A DNA stretch of 64,000 bases, from contig NZ_RXNS01000021.1 of assembly GCF_003966155.1 (NCBI RefSeq), positions 1 to 64,000 of the forward strand. The letters run 5' to 3'. Made by a program: the position numbers and the translations under genes. The notes beneath the pieces were generated by a model, which was not told where the DNA came from, did no database searches, and saw only the letters and a program-made list of their open reading frames with translations. Source of the stretch: Halomonas nitroreducens (lineage in GTDB: Bacteria; Pseudomonadota; Gammaproteobacteria; Pseudomonadales; Halomonadaceae). This document shows, piece after piece, positions 29,624-37,360 of this stretch (positions are counted from its first letter, which is position 1; the number at the start of each line of letters is the position of its first letter).

Positions 29624-30924
29624 TGGACAAGACAAGAACCGATACCGTCGCCGCGCCGCGCCGCTTCCCGCTGCGCGAAGCCCTCCTCTTCCTGGTCCTG
29701 CTGGCCGCCGTGCTCGGCGTCTACGGCGTCATGGGTGCCGCCTACAGCACCCGCATGCTGGTGGAGGCCGCCTGCTACGCCATCCTGGCCCTGGGCCTGA
29801 CCATCCAGTGGGGCTACGCCGGCCAGTTCAACGCCGGGGTGATGGGCTTCGTGGCCCTGGGCGGCTTCTGCGCCATGTTCTTCAGCGTGCCGGTCAACGA
29901 GGCCTTCTGGGGCAGCGAGCTGCCCGGCGAGCTGGGACGGGTGCTGCTGTATGGCGTCGGCGCCGTGATCCTGGTGGTCGGCGCCTGCCGCCTCGACCGC
30001 CTGGGGGTGCCGAAAAAGCTGCGCACCGTGATCGCCGTGCTGCTGGCGGTGGTGCTCTACATGGTGGTGATCAGCGCCTTCCGCGAGGTGACCGACCAGA
30101 TCGAGTCCCGGGCCGACTTCGTCGGCGGGCTGGGCCTGCCGGCCTGGGTGGGCTGGATCTTCGGCGGCGCGCTGGCCGGGGGCGTGGGCTACTTCATCGG
30201 CCGCATCTGCCTGGGCCTGCGCAGCGACTACCTGGCCATCGCCACCATCGGCATCGCCGAGATCATCAAGGCCTTCCTCAAGAACTCCGACTGGCTGACC
30301 CGCGGCACGGCCACCGTCTCGCCGCTGCCCTGGCCGGTGCCGGGGCCCGCCGAGGTCGGCTTCACCCTGGCCCGGGCGCTGTACTTCTCGGTGACGGCGG
30401 TGCTGATCGCGGTGATCTTCTTCCTGCTGCATCGCGCCTATCACGCCCCCTGGGGCCGCATGATCCGCGCCATCCGCGACAACGAGGTCTCGGCCTCGGC
30501 GATGGGCAAGAACATCAACCGGCGCCGGCTGGAGATCTTCGTGCTGGGCTGCATCCTGATGGGTATCGGCGGTGCCGTGCTGGGCAGCTTCAACAGCCTC
30601 TTCGATCCCCAGGGCTACCTGCCGCTGAACCACACCTTCCTGGTGCTGGTGATGGTCATCCTCGGCGGCCCCGGCAACAACCTGGGCACCATCTTCGGTG
30701 CCGTGGCGGTATACATCATCTGGCTGATGTCCGAACCCCTGGCGCTGTTCCTGATGGAGCTGGCGGTGTCCTTCGGCGAGGGCGCCTTCGGCTGGGATGC
30801 CCCCACCAACCTGGACAGCCGGGCGCTCCAGGCCCGGGTGTTGGTGATCGGCCTGCTCATTACCCTGGTGCTGCGCTTCGCGCCCAAGGGCCTGCTGCCC
30901 GAGAAGGTCAAGCATGTGGATTGA
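29623..30924 (+). CDS. Branched-chain amino-acid-type ABC permease (LivM-like)
   Basis: A 433-residue permease, close to E. coli LivM length. It has about 10 helices, the segment LGLTIQWGYAGQFNAGVMGF in the first half, LGLRSDYLAIATIGIAEI in the middle and the loop MIRAIRDNEVSASAMGKN before the last helices. The ATG overlaps the livH TGA, so translation is coupled. It is the last gene of the operon; the periplasmic binding protein is encoded convergently just beyond. Confidence 0.9.
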   Translation: MDKTRTDTVAAPRRFPLREALLFLVLLAAVLGVYGVMGAAYSTRMLVEAACYAILALGLTIQWGYAGQFNAGVMGFVALGGFCAMFFSVPVNEAFWGSELPGELGRVLLYGVGAVILVVGACRLDRLGVPKKLRTVIAVLLAVVLYMVVISAFREVTDQIESRADFVGGLGLPAWVGWIFGGALAGGVGYFIGRICLGLRSDYLAIATIGIAEIIKAFLKNSDWLTRGTATVSPLPWPVPGPAEVGFTLARALYFSVTAVLIAVIFFLLHRAYHAPWGRMIRAIRDNEVSASAMGKNINRRRLEIFVLGCILMGIGGAVLGSFNSLFDPQGYLPLNHTFLVLVMVILGGPGNNLGTIFGAVAVYIIWLMSEPLALFLMELAVSFGEGAFGWDAPTNLDSRALQARVLVIGLLITLVLRFAPKGLLPEKVKHVD

Positions 30925-30930
30925 GGCTCC

Positions 30931-30963
30931 GTGAGGGGTGAGGAGCACAGCCTCACCCCTCAC
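30931..30963 (+). repeat. Hairpin built from two opposed heptamer tracts
   Basis: GTGAGGGGTGAGG / CCTCACCCCTCAC is a perfect 13-bp stem with a 7-base loop, immediately after the livM stop. Both arms consist of TGAGGGG-type heptamers, and further units (TAAGGGG on the minus strand) continue to 30973. It is part of the dispersed heptamer class and may also act as an RNA hairpin. Confidence 0.7.
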
Positions 30964-30992
30964 CCCTTACCTCTGTACGAGGCCCCAACGAC

Positions 30993-31020
30993 AAGGCCCC
31001 GGCATCGCTGCCGGGGCCTT
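30993..31020. terminator. Bidirectional terminator between livM and the binding-protein gene
   Basis: Stem AAGGCCCCGGCA / TGCCGGGGCCTT with a 4-base loop, T-rich on the exit side in both directions (CTTCGCT and CTTGTCG). It separates two convergent genes. Confidence 0.85.
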
Positions 31021-31047
31021 CGCTACACTACACCAGAGCCGTCGCGA

Positions 31048-32259
31048 TCAGTCGTCGGCGTCGATGTAGCCCTGGATGGTGAAGGTGCCGTCCTCGACGA
31101 CCATCTCCTGCACCACGCCGGGCACATCACCCTTCGCGTTGAACTCGTGGGTGCCGGAGGCGCCCTCGTAGTTGATCTCGGTGCCGGCGGCGATCAGCTC
31201 CTTGGCCTTCTCCCACTCGCCGGGGAGGACCGTTTCGCCCGGGGCGCTGGCGACGCTGCGCAGCGCCTCGTTGAGCCCCTCGCGCTCGGCATTGCCGTTC
31301 TGCTCGATGGCCAGGCCCAGCAGGAAGGCGGCGTCGTAGGCCTGGGCGGCGAACACCGCACTCGGGTCGATGCCGGCGGCCTGGGCAGCCTGGTTGAAGA
31401 TGGCGGTGCCGGGCAGTTCCGGGCTGCCCGGCCGGGTGGCGATCATGCCATCGAGCACGTCGGCGCCGATGGCCTCGATCAGGCTGTCGCCGACCATGCC
31501 GTCGCCGCCCACGTACTGGGTGAACATGCCGCTCTCGTAGGCCTGGCGCAGCACGGTCTGGCCGGAGGTGTCGGCGTAGGCCAGCACCACCAGGGTCTGG
31601 GCGCCGGTGGCGGAGAGGGTGCCCAGTTCGGAGCGATAGTCCGCGCGGTTATCCTCGTGGGCGAGGTTCTCGAGCACCGTGCCGCCGTCGCTCTCGAACG
31701 CTTCGACGAAGGAGTCGGCCAGGCCGCGCCCATAGTCATTGTTGACGTAGGTGACCGCGACCTCCTCGATGCCCTTGTCGAGCAGCAGCTTGGCCAGCAT
31801 CTCGCCCTGGAAGGCGTCCGAGGGCACGGTGCGGAACACCAGGTCGTTGTCGTCGAGCTCGGAGACCGCCGGCGCCGTGGAGGCCGGCGAGACCATGGTC
31901 ACGCCTCCCGGAATGGCGGCGTTATTGGCCGCGGCGATGGTCGCGCCGGTACACAAGGCGCCGACGATCGCGGTGACCTGCTCGGTATTGACCATGCGGT
32001 CGGCCGCATTGGAGGCCGCCGAGGCATCGGAACAGGTGGTGTCACCAGTGGGCATCACCATGTCCTGCCCGTCCAGCAGGCCGCCCTGGTCGTTGATCTG
32101 CTGCATGGCCAGCTGGGCGCCGTCGAAGATCGGCGGGGTCAGGCTCTCGATACCGCCGGTGAAGCCTCCCAGGAAGCCCACCTTCACCTCGGCCTGGGCC
32201 AGTCCGGACAGGGCCAGGGTGGTGGCCGCCACCGCCGTCGCTAGAACGCGTTTCTTCAT
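31048..32259 (-). CDS. Branched-chain amino-acid-type ABC substrate-binding protein
   Basis: A 403-residue periplasmic protein. The signal peptide MKKRVLATAVAATTLALSGLAQA is followed by a mature N terminus EVKVGFLGGFTG, typical of LivJ/HAAT binding proteins (type I periplasmic fold). One likely disulfide joins the Cys in GDTTCSD to that in GALCTGA. It faces the livGFHM-like operon tail to tail and very probably serves it. It is transcribed alone, perhaps at higher level. Substrate cannot be fixed from sequence. Confidence 0.9.
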   Translation of the reverse strand: MKKRVLATAVAATTLALSGLAQAEVKVGFLGGFTGGIESLTPPIFDGAQLAMQQINDQGGLLDGQDMVMPTGDTTCSDASAASNAADRMVNTEQVTAIVGALCTGATIAAANNAAIPGGVTMVSPASTAPAVSELDDNDLVFRTVPSDAFQGEMLAKLLLDKGIEEVAVTYVNNDYGRGLADSFVEAFESDGGTVLENLAHEDNRADYRSELGTLSATGAQTLVVLAYADTSGQTVLRQAYESGMFTQYVGGDGMVGDSLIEAIGADVLDGMIATRPGSPELPGTAIFNQAAQAAGIDPSAVFAAQAYDAAFLLGLAIEQNGNAEREGLNEALRSVASAPGETVLPGEWEKAKELIAAGTEINYEGASGTHEFNAKGDVPGVVQEMVVEDGTFTIQGYIDADD

Positions 32260-32486
32260 GGTTGTTGGTCTCGCTCTGGTTACATGGAATCACACAGTCC
32301 CAATCTGGAAGGCCGGGGCGCAAAACACAAGCCGGGCCTGCCAACGCTCCAGCCCCGCCGGCTTCGGCAACCCCTTGATTGGCAAGACAGACTCCGGGTG
32401 CTTAAGCGTTCGAACGGGCGCTTCAACGCTGCCGCGCGCCCCCGGCCTATACTGAGAGCCGTTCCCTTCTCCCGACGAGGCCCACC

Positions 32487-33236
32487 ATGACGCGACTGCT
32501 GACGCCCCTTGTCCTCGCCGTCCTGGCCAGCGGCGTCCAGGCCGATCGTCCCGCCGGCCAGGCCATCGACTACCGCGTGGGCGACGAGACCTTCGCCGGC
32601 TACCTGGCCAGCGCCCCGGACGAGGCCCGCGGCAGCGTGCTGATCGTCCACGATTGGGACGGCCTCACCGACTACGAACGCCGGCGCGCCGACATGCTGG
32701 CCGCCCGCGGCTACGACGCCTTCGCCCTGGACCTCTACGGCAAGGGCAATCGCCCGGTGGCGACGGCGGCCCGCAAGGCCGAGACCGCCCGGCTCTATGA
32801 CGACCGCACCCGCATGCGCCGGCTGACCCTGGCCGGCCTGGCCGCGGCCCGCGCCCAGGCCGCGGCCAGGCCGACCGTAGTGATGGGCTACTGTTTCGGC
32901 GGCGCCGTGGTACTGGAGCTGGCCCGCCACGGCGAGGCCGAGGACATACACGGCTACGCCACCTTCCACGGCGGCCTGGCCACGCCCGAGGGCCAGCAGT
33001 ACGGCCCGGAGACCCCGCCGATCCTGGTTGCCCACGGCGGGGCGGACACCTCGGTACCGCTGGAGGACGTGGTGGCACTGGCCAGGGAGCTAGAGGCCGC
33101 CAAGGTGGCCTACGAGATCGAGGTCTACTCTGGCGCCCCCCATGCCTTCACCGTCTTCGACACCGAGCGCTACCAGGCCCGCGCGGACGAGAAGTCGTGG
33201 GCGGCCTTTCAGGCCCTCCTCGACGAGGTGTTCTGA
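32487..33236 (+). CDS. Exported dienelactone-hydrolase-family protein
   Basis: A 249-residue alpha/beta hydrolase with a short signal peptide (MTRLLTPLVLAVLASGVQA). The nucleophile is the Cys in GYCFGG, as in dienelactone hydrolases. The acid is the Asp in HGGADTSVP and the base is the His in GAPHAFTVF. Export is uncommon for the founding enzymes but frequent in this subgroup; the true substrate is unknown. The ATG has a GACGAGG purine run upstream, and a TATACT -10-like element lies about 35 bases ahead. Confidence 0.85.
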   Translation: MTRLLTPLVLAVLASGVQADRPAGQAIDYRVGDETFAGYLASAPDEARGSVLIVHDWDGLTDYERRRADMLAARGYDAFALDLYGKGNRPVATAARKAETARLYDDRTRMRRLTLAGLAAARAQAAARPTVVMGYCFGGAVVLELARHGEAEDIHGYATFHGGLATPEGQQYGPETPPILVAHGGADTSVPLEDVVALARELEAAKVAYEIEVYSGAPHAFTVFDTERYQARADEKSWAAFQALLDEVF

Positions 33237-33354
33237 GGCATCCCGGCAAGGCAGGACGCATTTCTGCAAGTTTCACAGGATTCCTTTCTGTAGAATCGCC
33301 GATCTCCATTGATAATCACCACCCAACAGCGCGATCTCAGAAAGGAGTCTTCCC

Positions 33355-34611
33355 TTGTCCTATTCCGCGACGGCCGCCGGCGAGAGCCTCTGGCGGCGCA
33401 TCCCCCTGTGGCAGAAGATCCTCGCCGGCCTGGTGCTCGGCGTGCTGGCCGGCGTCCTGCTGGGCGAGGACGCCAGCGTCTTCAAGCCCATTGGGGATAT
33501 CTTCATCAGCGCCATCAAGATGCTGATCGTGCCCCTGGTGTTCTCCACTCTGGTGGTGGGCATCACCGCCATGCGCGACCCGCAGAAGATGGGCCGCATC
33601 GGCGCCCGAACCCTCGCCCTGTACCTGGTGACCACGGCCTTCGCCATCGCCATCGGCCTGGTCGCCTCCTGGGTGTTCCAGCCCGGCGTCGGCCTGGAGA
33701 TGAGCTTCGAGTCCGGGGTGGAGGCCAAGCAGGCCCCGAGCCTGGTGGAGATCCTGGTCGGTCTGGTGCCCCAGAACCCCATCGACGCCCTGGCCAGCGG
33801 CAACATCCTGCAGATCATCGTCTTCGCCATCGGGCTGGGCATCTCGCTGACCCTGATCGGCGAGAAGGGCGAGCCCGTGGTGCGCGTCTTCGAGAGCTTC
33901 GCCGAGGCCATGGTCAAGCTGACCAACCTGGTCATGGCCTTCGCGCCCTTCGGCGTCTTCGGGCTGATCGCCCATGTGGCAGGCAGCTACGGCCTGGAGG
34001 TGCTGCTGCCGCTGGCCAAGGTGATCGGCGTGGCCTACCTGGCCAGCGTGCTGCACGTGCTGCTGGTCTACTCGGGCCTGCTGGCCCTGCTCGGCCGCTT
34101 GAACCCGGTGCGCTACCTGCAGGGCATCCTCGACGCCCTGGTGGTGGCCTATTCCTCGGCCTCGTCCTCCGGCACCCTGCCGGTCTCGCTGCGCTGCGCC
34201 CAGAAGAACCTGGGGGTCTCGGAAGGCGTGGCCGGCTTCGTGCTGCCGGTGGGCGCCACCATCAACATGGACGGCACCGCCATCTACCAGGGCGTGGTCG
34301 CGGTGTTCATCGCCCAGTTGCTCGGCGTCGACCTGAGCCTGGCCGACTACGGCATGATCATCGTCACCGGCACCCTGGCCTCCATCGGCACCGCCGGGGT
34401 GCCCGGCGCCGGCCTGGTGATGCTGTCCATCGTCATGGCCCAGATCGGCCTGCCCCTGGAGGCCATCGCCGTGATCGCCGGCATCGACCGCATCCTCGAC
34501 ATGGCCCGCACCAGCGTCAACGTGGCCGGCGACCTGATGGTCACCACCCTGGTCGGCAAGAGCGAAGGCGAGCTCGACGCGGCAGTCTACAACGCTCCGG
34601 GCAAGAGTTGA
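33355..34611 (+). CDS. Dicarboxylate/amino acid:cation symporter (DAACS)
   Basis: A 418-residue membrane protein of the GltP/DctA/SstT fold. The first re-entrant loop carries SSASSSGTLP and the cation/substrate segment NMDGTAIYQGV. The second loop has GTLASIGTAGVPGAG, and the last helix RILDMARTSVNVAGD supplies the substrate arginine pattern. The start is a TTG at 33355, strongly supported by AAAGGAG 8 bases upstream. Likely substrates are glutamate/aspartate or C4-dicarboxylates. It is monocistronic. Confidence 0.92.
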   Translation: MSYSATAAGESLWRRIPLWQKILAGLVLGVLAGVLLGEDASVFKPIGDIFISAIKMLIVPLVFSTLVVGITAMRDPQKMGRIGARTLALYLVTTAFAIAIGLVASWVFQPGVGLEMSFESGVEAKQAPSLVEILVGLVPQNPIDALASGNILQIIVFAIGLGISLTLIGEKGEPVVRVFESFAEAMVKLTNLVMAFAPFGVFGLIAHVAGSYGLEVLLPLAKVIGVAYLASVLHVLLVYSGLLALLGRLNPVRYLQGILDALVVAYSSASSSGTLPVSLRCAQKNLGVSEGVAGFVLPVGATINMDGTAIYQGVVAVFIAQLLGVDLSLADYGMIIVTGTLASIGTAGVPGAGLVMLSIVMAQIGLPLEAIAVIAGIDRILDMARTSVNVAGDLMVTTLVGKSEGELDAAVYNAPGKS

Positions 34612-34690
34612 CCCCTCGCCGCGCTGGGCGACCGGCGCGGCCCCGCTCATGCTAGAGTGACCCCATGATGTCCAGCGTCGTGAGGTCACC

Positions 34691-35746
34691 ATGCAGCTCA
34701 GCGTGCTTTCCGGCAGTCGCGGCGAGATCGGTGAGGCCCATGGCCACGCCCACGCCGCCCTGATCACCCACAGCCTCGAGGTCTACGATCGGCTGTTCCA
34801 CGACTTCGTCGGCATCGGCTGGGCCGAGGCATGCACCGCCGCCGAGGCCTTCCTGCCGATGATCGAGCGCGGCTTCCCGGCGATCCTCGAGGAGATGGAC
34901 GGCATCGCCCGGGGCGCCGGGCTCGACTTCGCCGACATCCTTACCCTCAACTGCCGCAGCGAGATCTCCCTTACCCAGGCCAGCGGCGGCTGCACCGCCT
35001 TCTCGCTGGAGCGCGACGGCACCCAGTGGCTGGCCCAGAACTGGGACTGGCGCACCGACCAGCTGCACAACGTGGTGGCCCTCGAGCTGCACCCCGGAGA
35101 CGCCCCGGCTCTGGTCAGCATCGGCGAGGCCGGCATGGTGGCCAAGATCGGCATGAACGATCGCGGACTCGGGGTCTGTCTCAACGCCATTCGTTCGCGG
35201 ACCTGCGGCGAGGGACTGCCGATCCACGTGGCCCTGCGCAAGATCCTCGAGAGCCCCGACCTGGACCGGGCGGTGCGCGTCGCCACTCACGACCGGGTCT
35301 GCTCCCCGGCGCACTTCCTGCTGGCCAGCCGCGATGGCCAGGCCACCGGCTTCGAGGTGCATCCCGGCCTGCCGGGGCGCCTGCCCCCCCATGCCGGCAC
35401 CGTGACCCACACCAACCACCTGGTCGCCGAGACCGCCACCTGCCAGGTGGAAGACTTTCCCCGCCCCGACTCCCGCTCGCGCCTCACCCGCCTCGACCGG
35501 CTGCTCCACGAGCGGTTGCCGCTCGGCACGCCCATCGACGAGGCGGCCCTGTTCGGCCTGCTCGCCGACCACGACAATGCCCCCATGTCCATCTGCCGCC
35601 ACTTCAACCCGCAGCAGCCCCCGGAAGAGCGCATGGAGACGCTGTTCGCCGTGGTCATGAACCTCAGCGAGGGCCGCCTGACCCTGCGTCACGGCAAACC
35701 CTGCGAGAGCGCCGACTCACTCACGATCCGCCTGCCCCCGGGCTGA
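34691..35746 (+). CDS. C45-family peptidase / acyl-CoA:6-APA acyltransferase-like protein
   Basis: A 351-residue Ntn-hydrolase. The likely autocatalytic nucleophile is the Cys in SGGCTAFSL at about residue 100, so the first part is a propeptide. Downstream marks are NWDWRTDQ, GMNDRGLGVCLN and THTNH, all typical of the fungal isopenicillin N acyltransferase superfamily. Bacterial members are mostly uncharacterised amidases. GAGGTCACC precedes the ATG. Its last 30 bases overlap the convergent small gene at 35717-36001. Confidence 0.85.
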   Translation: MQLSVLSGSRGEIGEAHGHAHAALITHSLEVYDRLFHDFVGIGWAEACTAAEAFLPMIERGFPAILEEMDGIARGAGLDFADILTLNCRSEISLTQASGGCTAFSLERDGTQWLAQNWDWRTDQLHNVVALELHPGDAPALVSIGEAGMVAKIGMNDRGLGVCLNAIRSRTCGEGLPIHVALRKILESPDLDRAVRVATHDRVCSPAHFLLASRDGQATGFEVHPGLPGRLPPHAGTVTHTNHLVAETATCQVEDFPRPDSRSRLTRLDRLLHERLPLGTPIDEAALFGLLADHDNAPMSICRHFNPQQPPEERMETLFAVVMNLSEGRLTLRHGKPCESADSLTIRLPPG

Positions 35747-36001
35747 GCGCCGCCAGGCGCCAAGCCGCGGCATCGCGTCCAGCTCGCCCTTGAGATACTG
35801 CTCGGTGGTCAACAGGAAGAGCCGCCGGAAGAGCTCATGGATGGCCTCCTCACGCCGCATCGCCGCGAGCTCCAGGTCCTCGTCCCGGGCGGAGTCGACC
35901 CTGGGGTATTCCCAGGCCATGCGCACCGAGCCGGAGCTGATGTCGCAGATCTCGAGGATGGGGTTCGCCCCGCGAAATGCCGTCTTGATGTGGTAGGCCA
36001 T
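35717..36001 (-). CDS. Hypothetical protein, 94 residues, Fur-box-linked
   Basis: I do not recognise the family. The sequence MAYHIKTAFRGANPILEI opens a probable beta domain. Residues 40-65 form an acidic/basic helix (DEDLELAAMRREEAIHELFRR written in part), and the tail is basic. GGGAGG before the ATG supports translation. It is divergent from the 36234 gene, with Fur-like boxes between them, and its 3-prime end overlaps the C45 peptidase gene by 30 bases. An iron-responsive role is inferred from promoter sequence only. Confidence 0.6.
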   Translation of the reverse strand: MAYHIKTAFRGANPILEICDISSGSVRMAWEYPRVDSARDEDLELAAMRREEAIHELFRRLFLLTTEQYLKGELDAMPRLGAWRRSARGQADRE

Positions 36002-36025
36002 GGCGTCCTCCCGATCGACCCATTA

Positions 36026-36050
36026 AATAATAACGATTATCATTTGCAAT
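36026..36050. promoter_or_regulatory. Fur-type box
   Basis: AATAATAACGATTATCATT matches the 19-bp Fur consensus GATAATGATAATCATTATC at most positions, with a further half-site-like ATTTGCAAT directly after. It lies 25 bases before the start of the minus-strand small gene. Confidence 0.6.
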
Positions 36051-36199
36051 GATCGTCGCCCATGGCGGCCCTGTCAAGGCGCAGCCAGGATCGGGGCAAG
36101 GCAGCCAGCGGGCCGGTCAGGGGGTGAGCTGATCTGGGTCAACGTCGGACCAGGCGCCGCTTGCCGTCGAGCAGCGGCGCGTGCATGCTGCTCATGCAG

Positions 36200-36216
36200 G
36201 ATTGATTCTCATTAGC
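36200..36216. promoter_or_regulatory. Second Fur-like half-site
   Basis: GATTGATTCTCATTAGC contains the GAGAATCA core (on the minus strand) common in Fur boxes. It lies 18-34 bases before the ATG at 36234, overlapping the probable promoter. Confidence 0.45.
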
Positions 36217-36233
36217 GAAAAGGAGATTGCCTC

Positions 36234-36602
36234 ATGATCCAGCGCCTGTTGCCCCTGCTGCTGGCCGGCCTGCTGAGCACCCCGGCCCTGGCCGACGAGA
36301 ACCAGCCCGAGCACTTCAGCGGCAAGCCCGCCGGCACCATGAGCGAGGCCGTGGCCAATGCCAGCGAGGCCAACCAGGAGCTCGCCGAGTTGCTGGACGG
36401 CGAGCTCAGCGACGCCGACATGGCCGAGGTTCATCGACTCTCCTACACCATGGAGAACGCCCTGGCGCGCATCCACGAGGAGGTCTACCAGCTGGAAGGT
36501 ACCCTGGAGGAAGTTCACCTCGGGTCCGAGGCCTTCGACCGCGAGCGAGTGCGTACCAACGGCGAGGCCTACCTGGAGGGGATGGCCCCGCTGCTGGACT
36601 GA
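36234..36602 (+). CDS. Small periplasmic protein (DUF6746-like), Fur-box-linked
   Basis: A 122-residue protein with signal peptide MIQRLLPLLLAGLLSTPALA. The mature part is acidic and helical: EHFSGKPAGTMSEAVANASE, then two long amphipathic helices ending EGMAPLLD. The EHF-GKPA and HLSYT/MENAL-type pattern resembles DUF6746, which I recall from Halomonas and Marinobacter; the assignment is tentative. AAGGAGA lies before the ATG. The two Fur-like boxes upstream suggest induction under iron limitation. Confidence 0.65.
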   Translation: MIQRLLPLLLAGLLSTPALADENQPEHFSGKPAGTMSEAVANASEANQELAELLDGELSDADMAEVHRLSYTMENALARIHEEVYQLEGTLEEVHLGSEAFDRERVRTNGEAYLEGMAPLLD

Positions 36603-36611
36603 TGCGACAGC

Positions 36612-36698
36612 GGCCAGGAGCCTGTCGGATTTGACCGAGCATCGCGAGACGCCCGGATTGGGCAGCAGATCAGCGTTACGTTCGACAGGCTCCTGGCC
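36612..36698. repeat. 87-bp inverted-repeat element (MITE- or terminator-like)
   Basis: Perfect 16-bp inverted ends GGCCAGGAGCCTGTCG / CGACAGGCTCCTGGCC enclose 55 bases. The element exactly fills the gap between two convergent genes: its right end abuts the stop codon of the DUF4202 gene at 36699. The long loop is unusual for a terminator, so a small mobile or dispersed element is plausible. Confidence 0.6.
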
Positions 36699-37289
36699 TC
36701 AGCTCGCCAGGGCTTCCTCCACCAGCGCGCGCGCCTCGGCCGTCATCGGCAGCTCCAGGGCCAGCGCATGGGCCCGGGGCGACATCTTCTTCCAGGTCAT
36801 CTGCACGATGCGGATCAGGTGGTCGTGGTCGATCTGCTTGGAAAAGTCGGCGAAGTAGTTCTCCAGGAACACCAGGCAGGCGCAGTCCTCCACCGCCTGG
36901 GTGCCGGCCTCGCGCCCCAGCCCCTGCTTGCGGATCATCCGCGCCACCTGCTCGGCGGCCTCGTCGGGGTAGCCGGCCTCGCGCATCAGCGCCGCGGTGG
37001 TCTCGCCCGCCCGCTTGCCCTGGTCGCGCCGCCAGGTGAGGTAACCGACCCGGCCCTCGGGATAGTCGTCACGTGGCACCTGCCAGCGCTGCAGGTGCTG
37101 GCCGCGCACCGCCAGGCGCACCAGCTCGTCGGGGGCGGCGTCCAGCTGCTCCAGCCAGGCGCTCATGCGCCCGGCATGCCACAGCTCCTGGGGCAGCGAC
37201 TCGCCGTCCACCGTCACCCGGCGCGGATCCCCTGCGTGCAGGGCATCGAGGGCGGCGAGGGCCTGTTGGTAGGGGGAAGACGCGGACAT
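36699..37289 (-). CDS. DUF4202 family protein
   Basis: A 196-residue soluble helical protein. The pattern AVRGQHLQRWQVPRDDYPEG, GYLTWRRDQGK, and VEDCACLVFLENYFADF matches DUF4202, where His, Arg and Glu residues in these segments are conserved as in an HD-like helical fold. Biochemical function is not established. It is monocistronic; transcription ends in the 87-bp inverted-repeat element. Confidence 0.82.
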   Translation of the reverse strand: MSASSPYQQALAALDALHAGDPRRVTVDGESLPQELWHAGRMSAWLEQLDAAPDELVRLAVRGQHLQRWQVPRDDYPEGRVGYLTWRRDQGKRAGETTAALMREAGYPDEAAEQVARMIRKQGLGREAGTQAVEDCACLVFLENYFADFSKQIDHDHLIRIVQMTWKKMSPRAHALALELPMTAEARALVEEALAS

Positions 37290-37360
37290 GGGCTCTCCTC
37301 ACATTGCGAATCGTCTACCGGCAGGATACACGACACCCCCAGGCCCGGTCCGGAAGCGAC

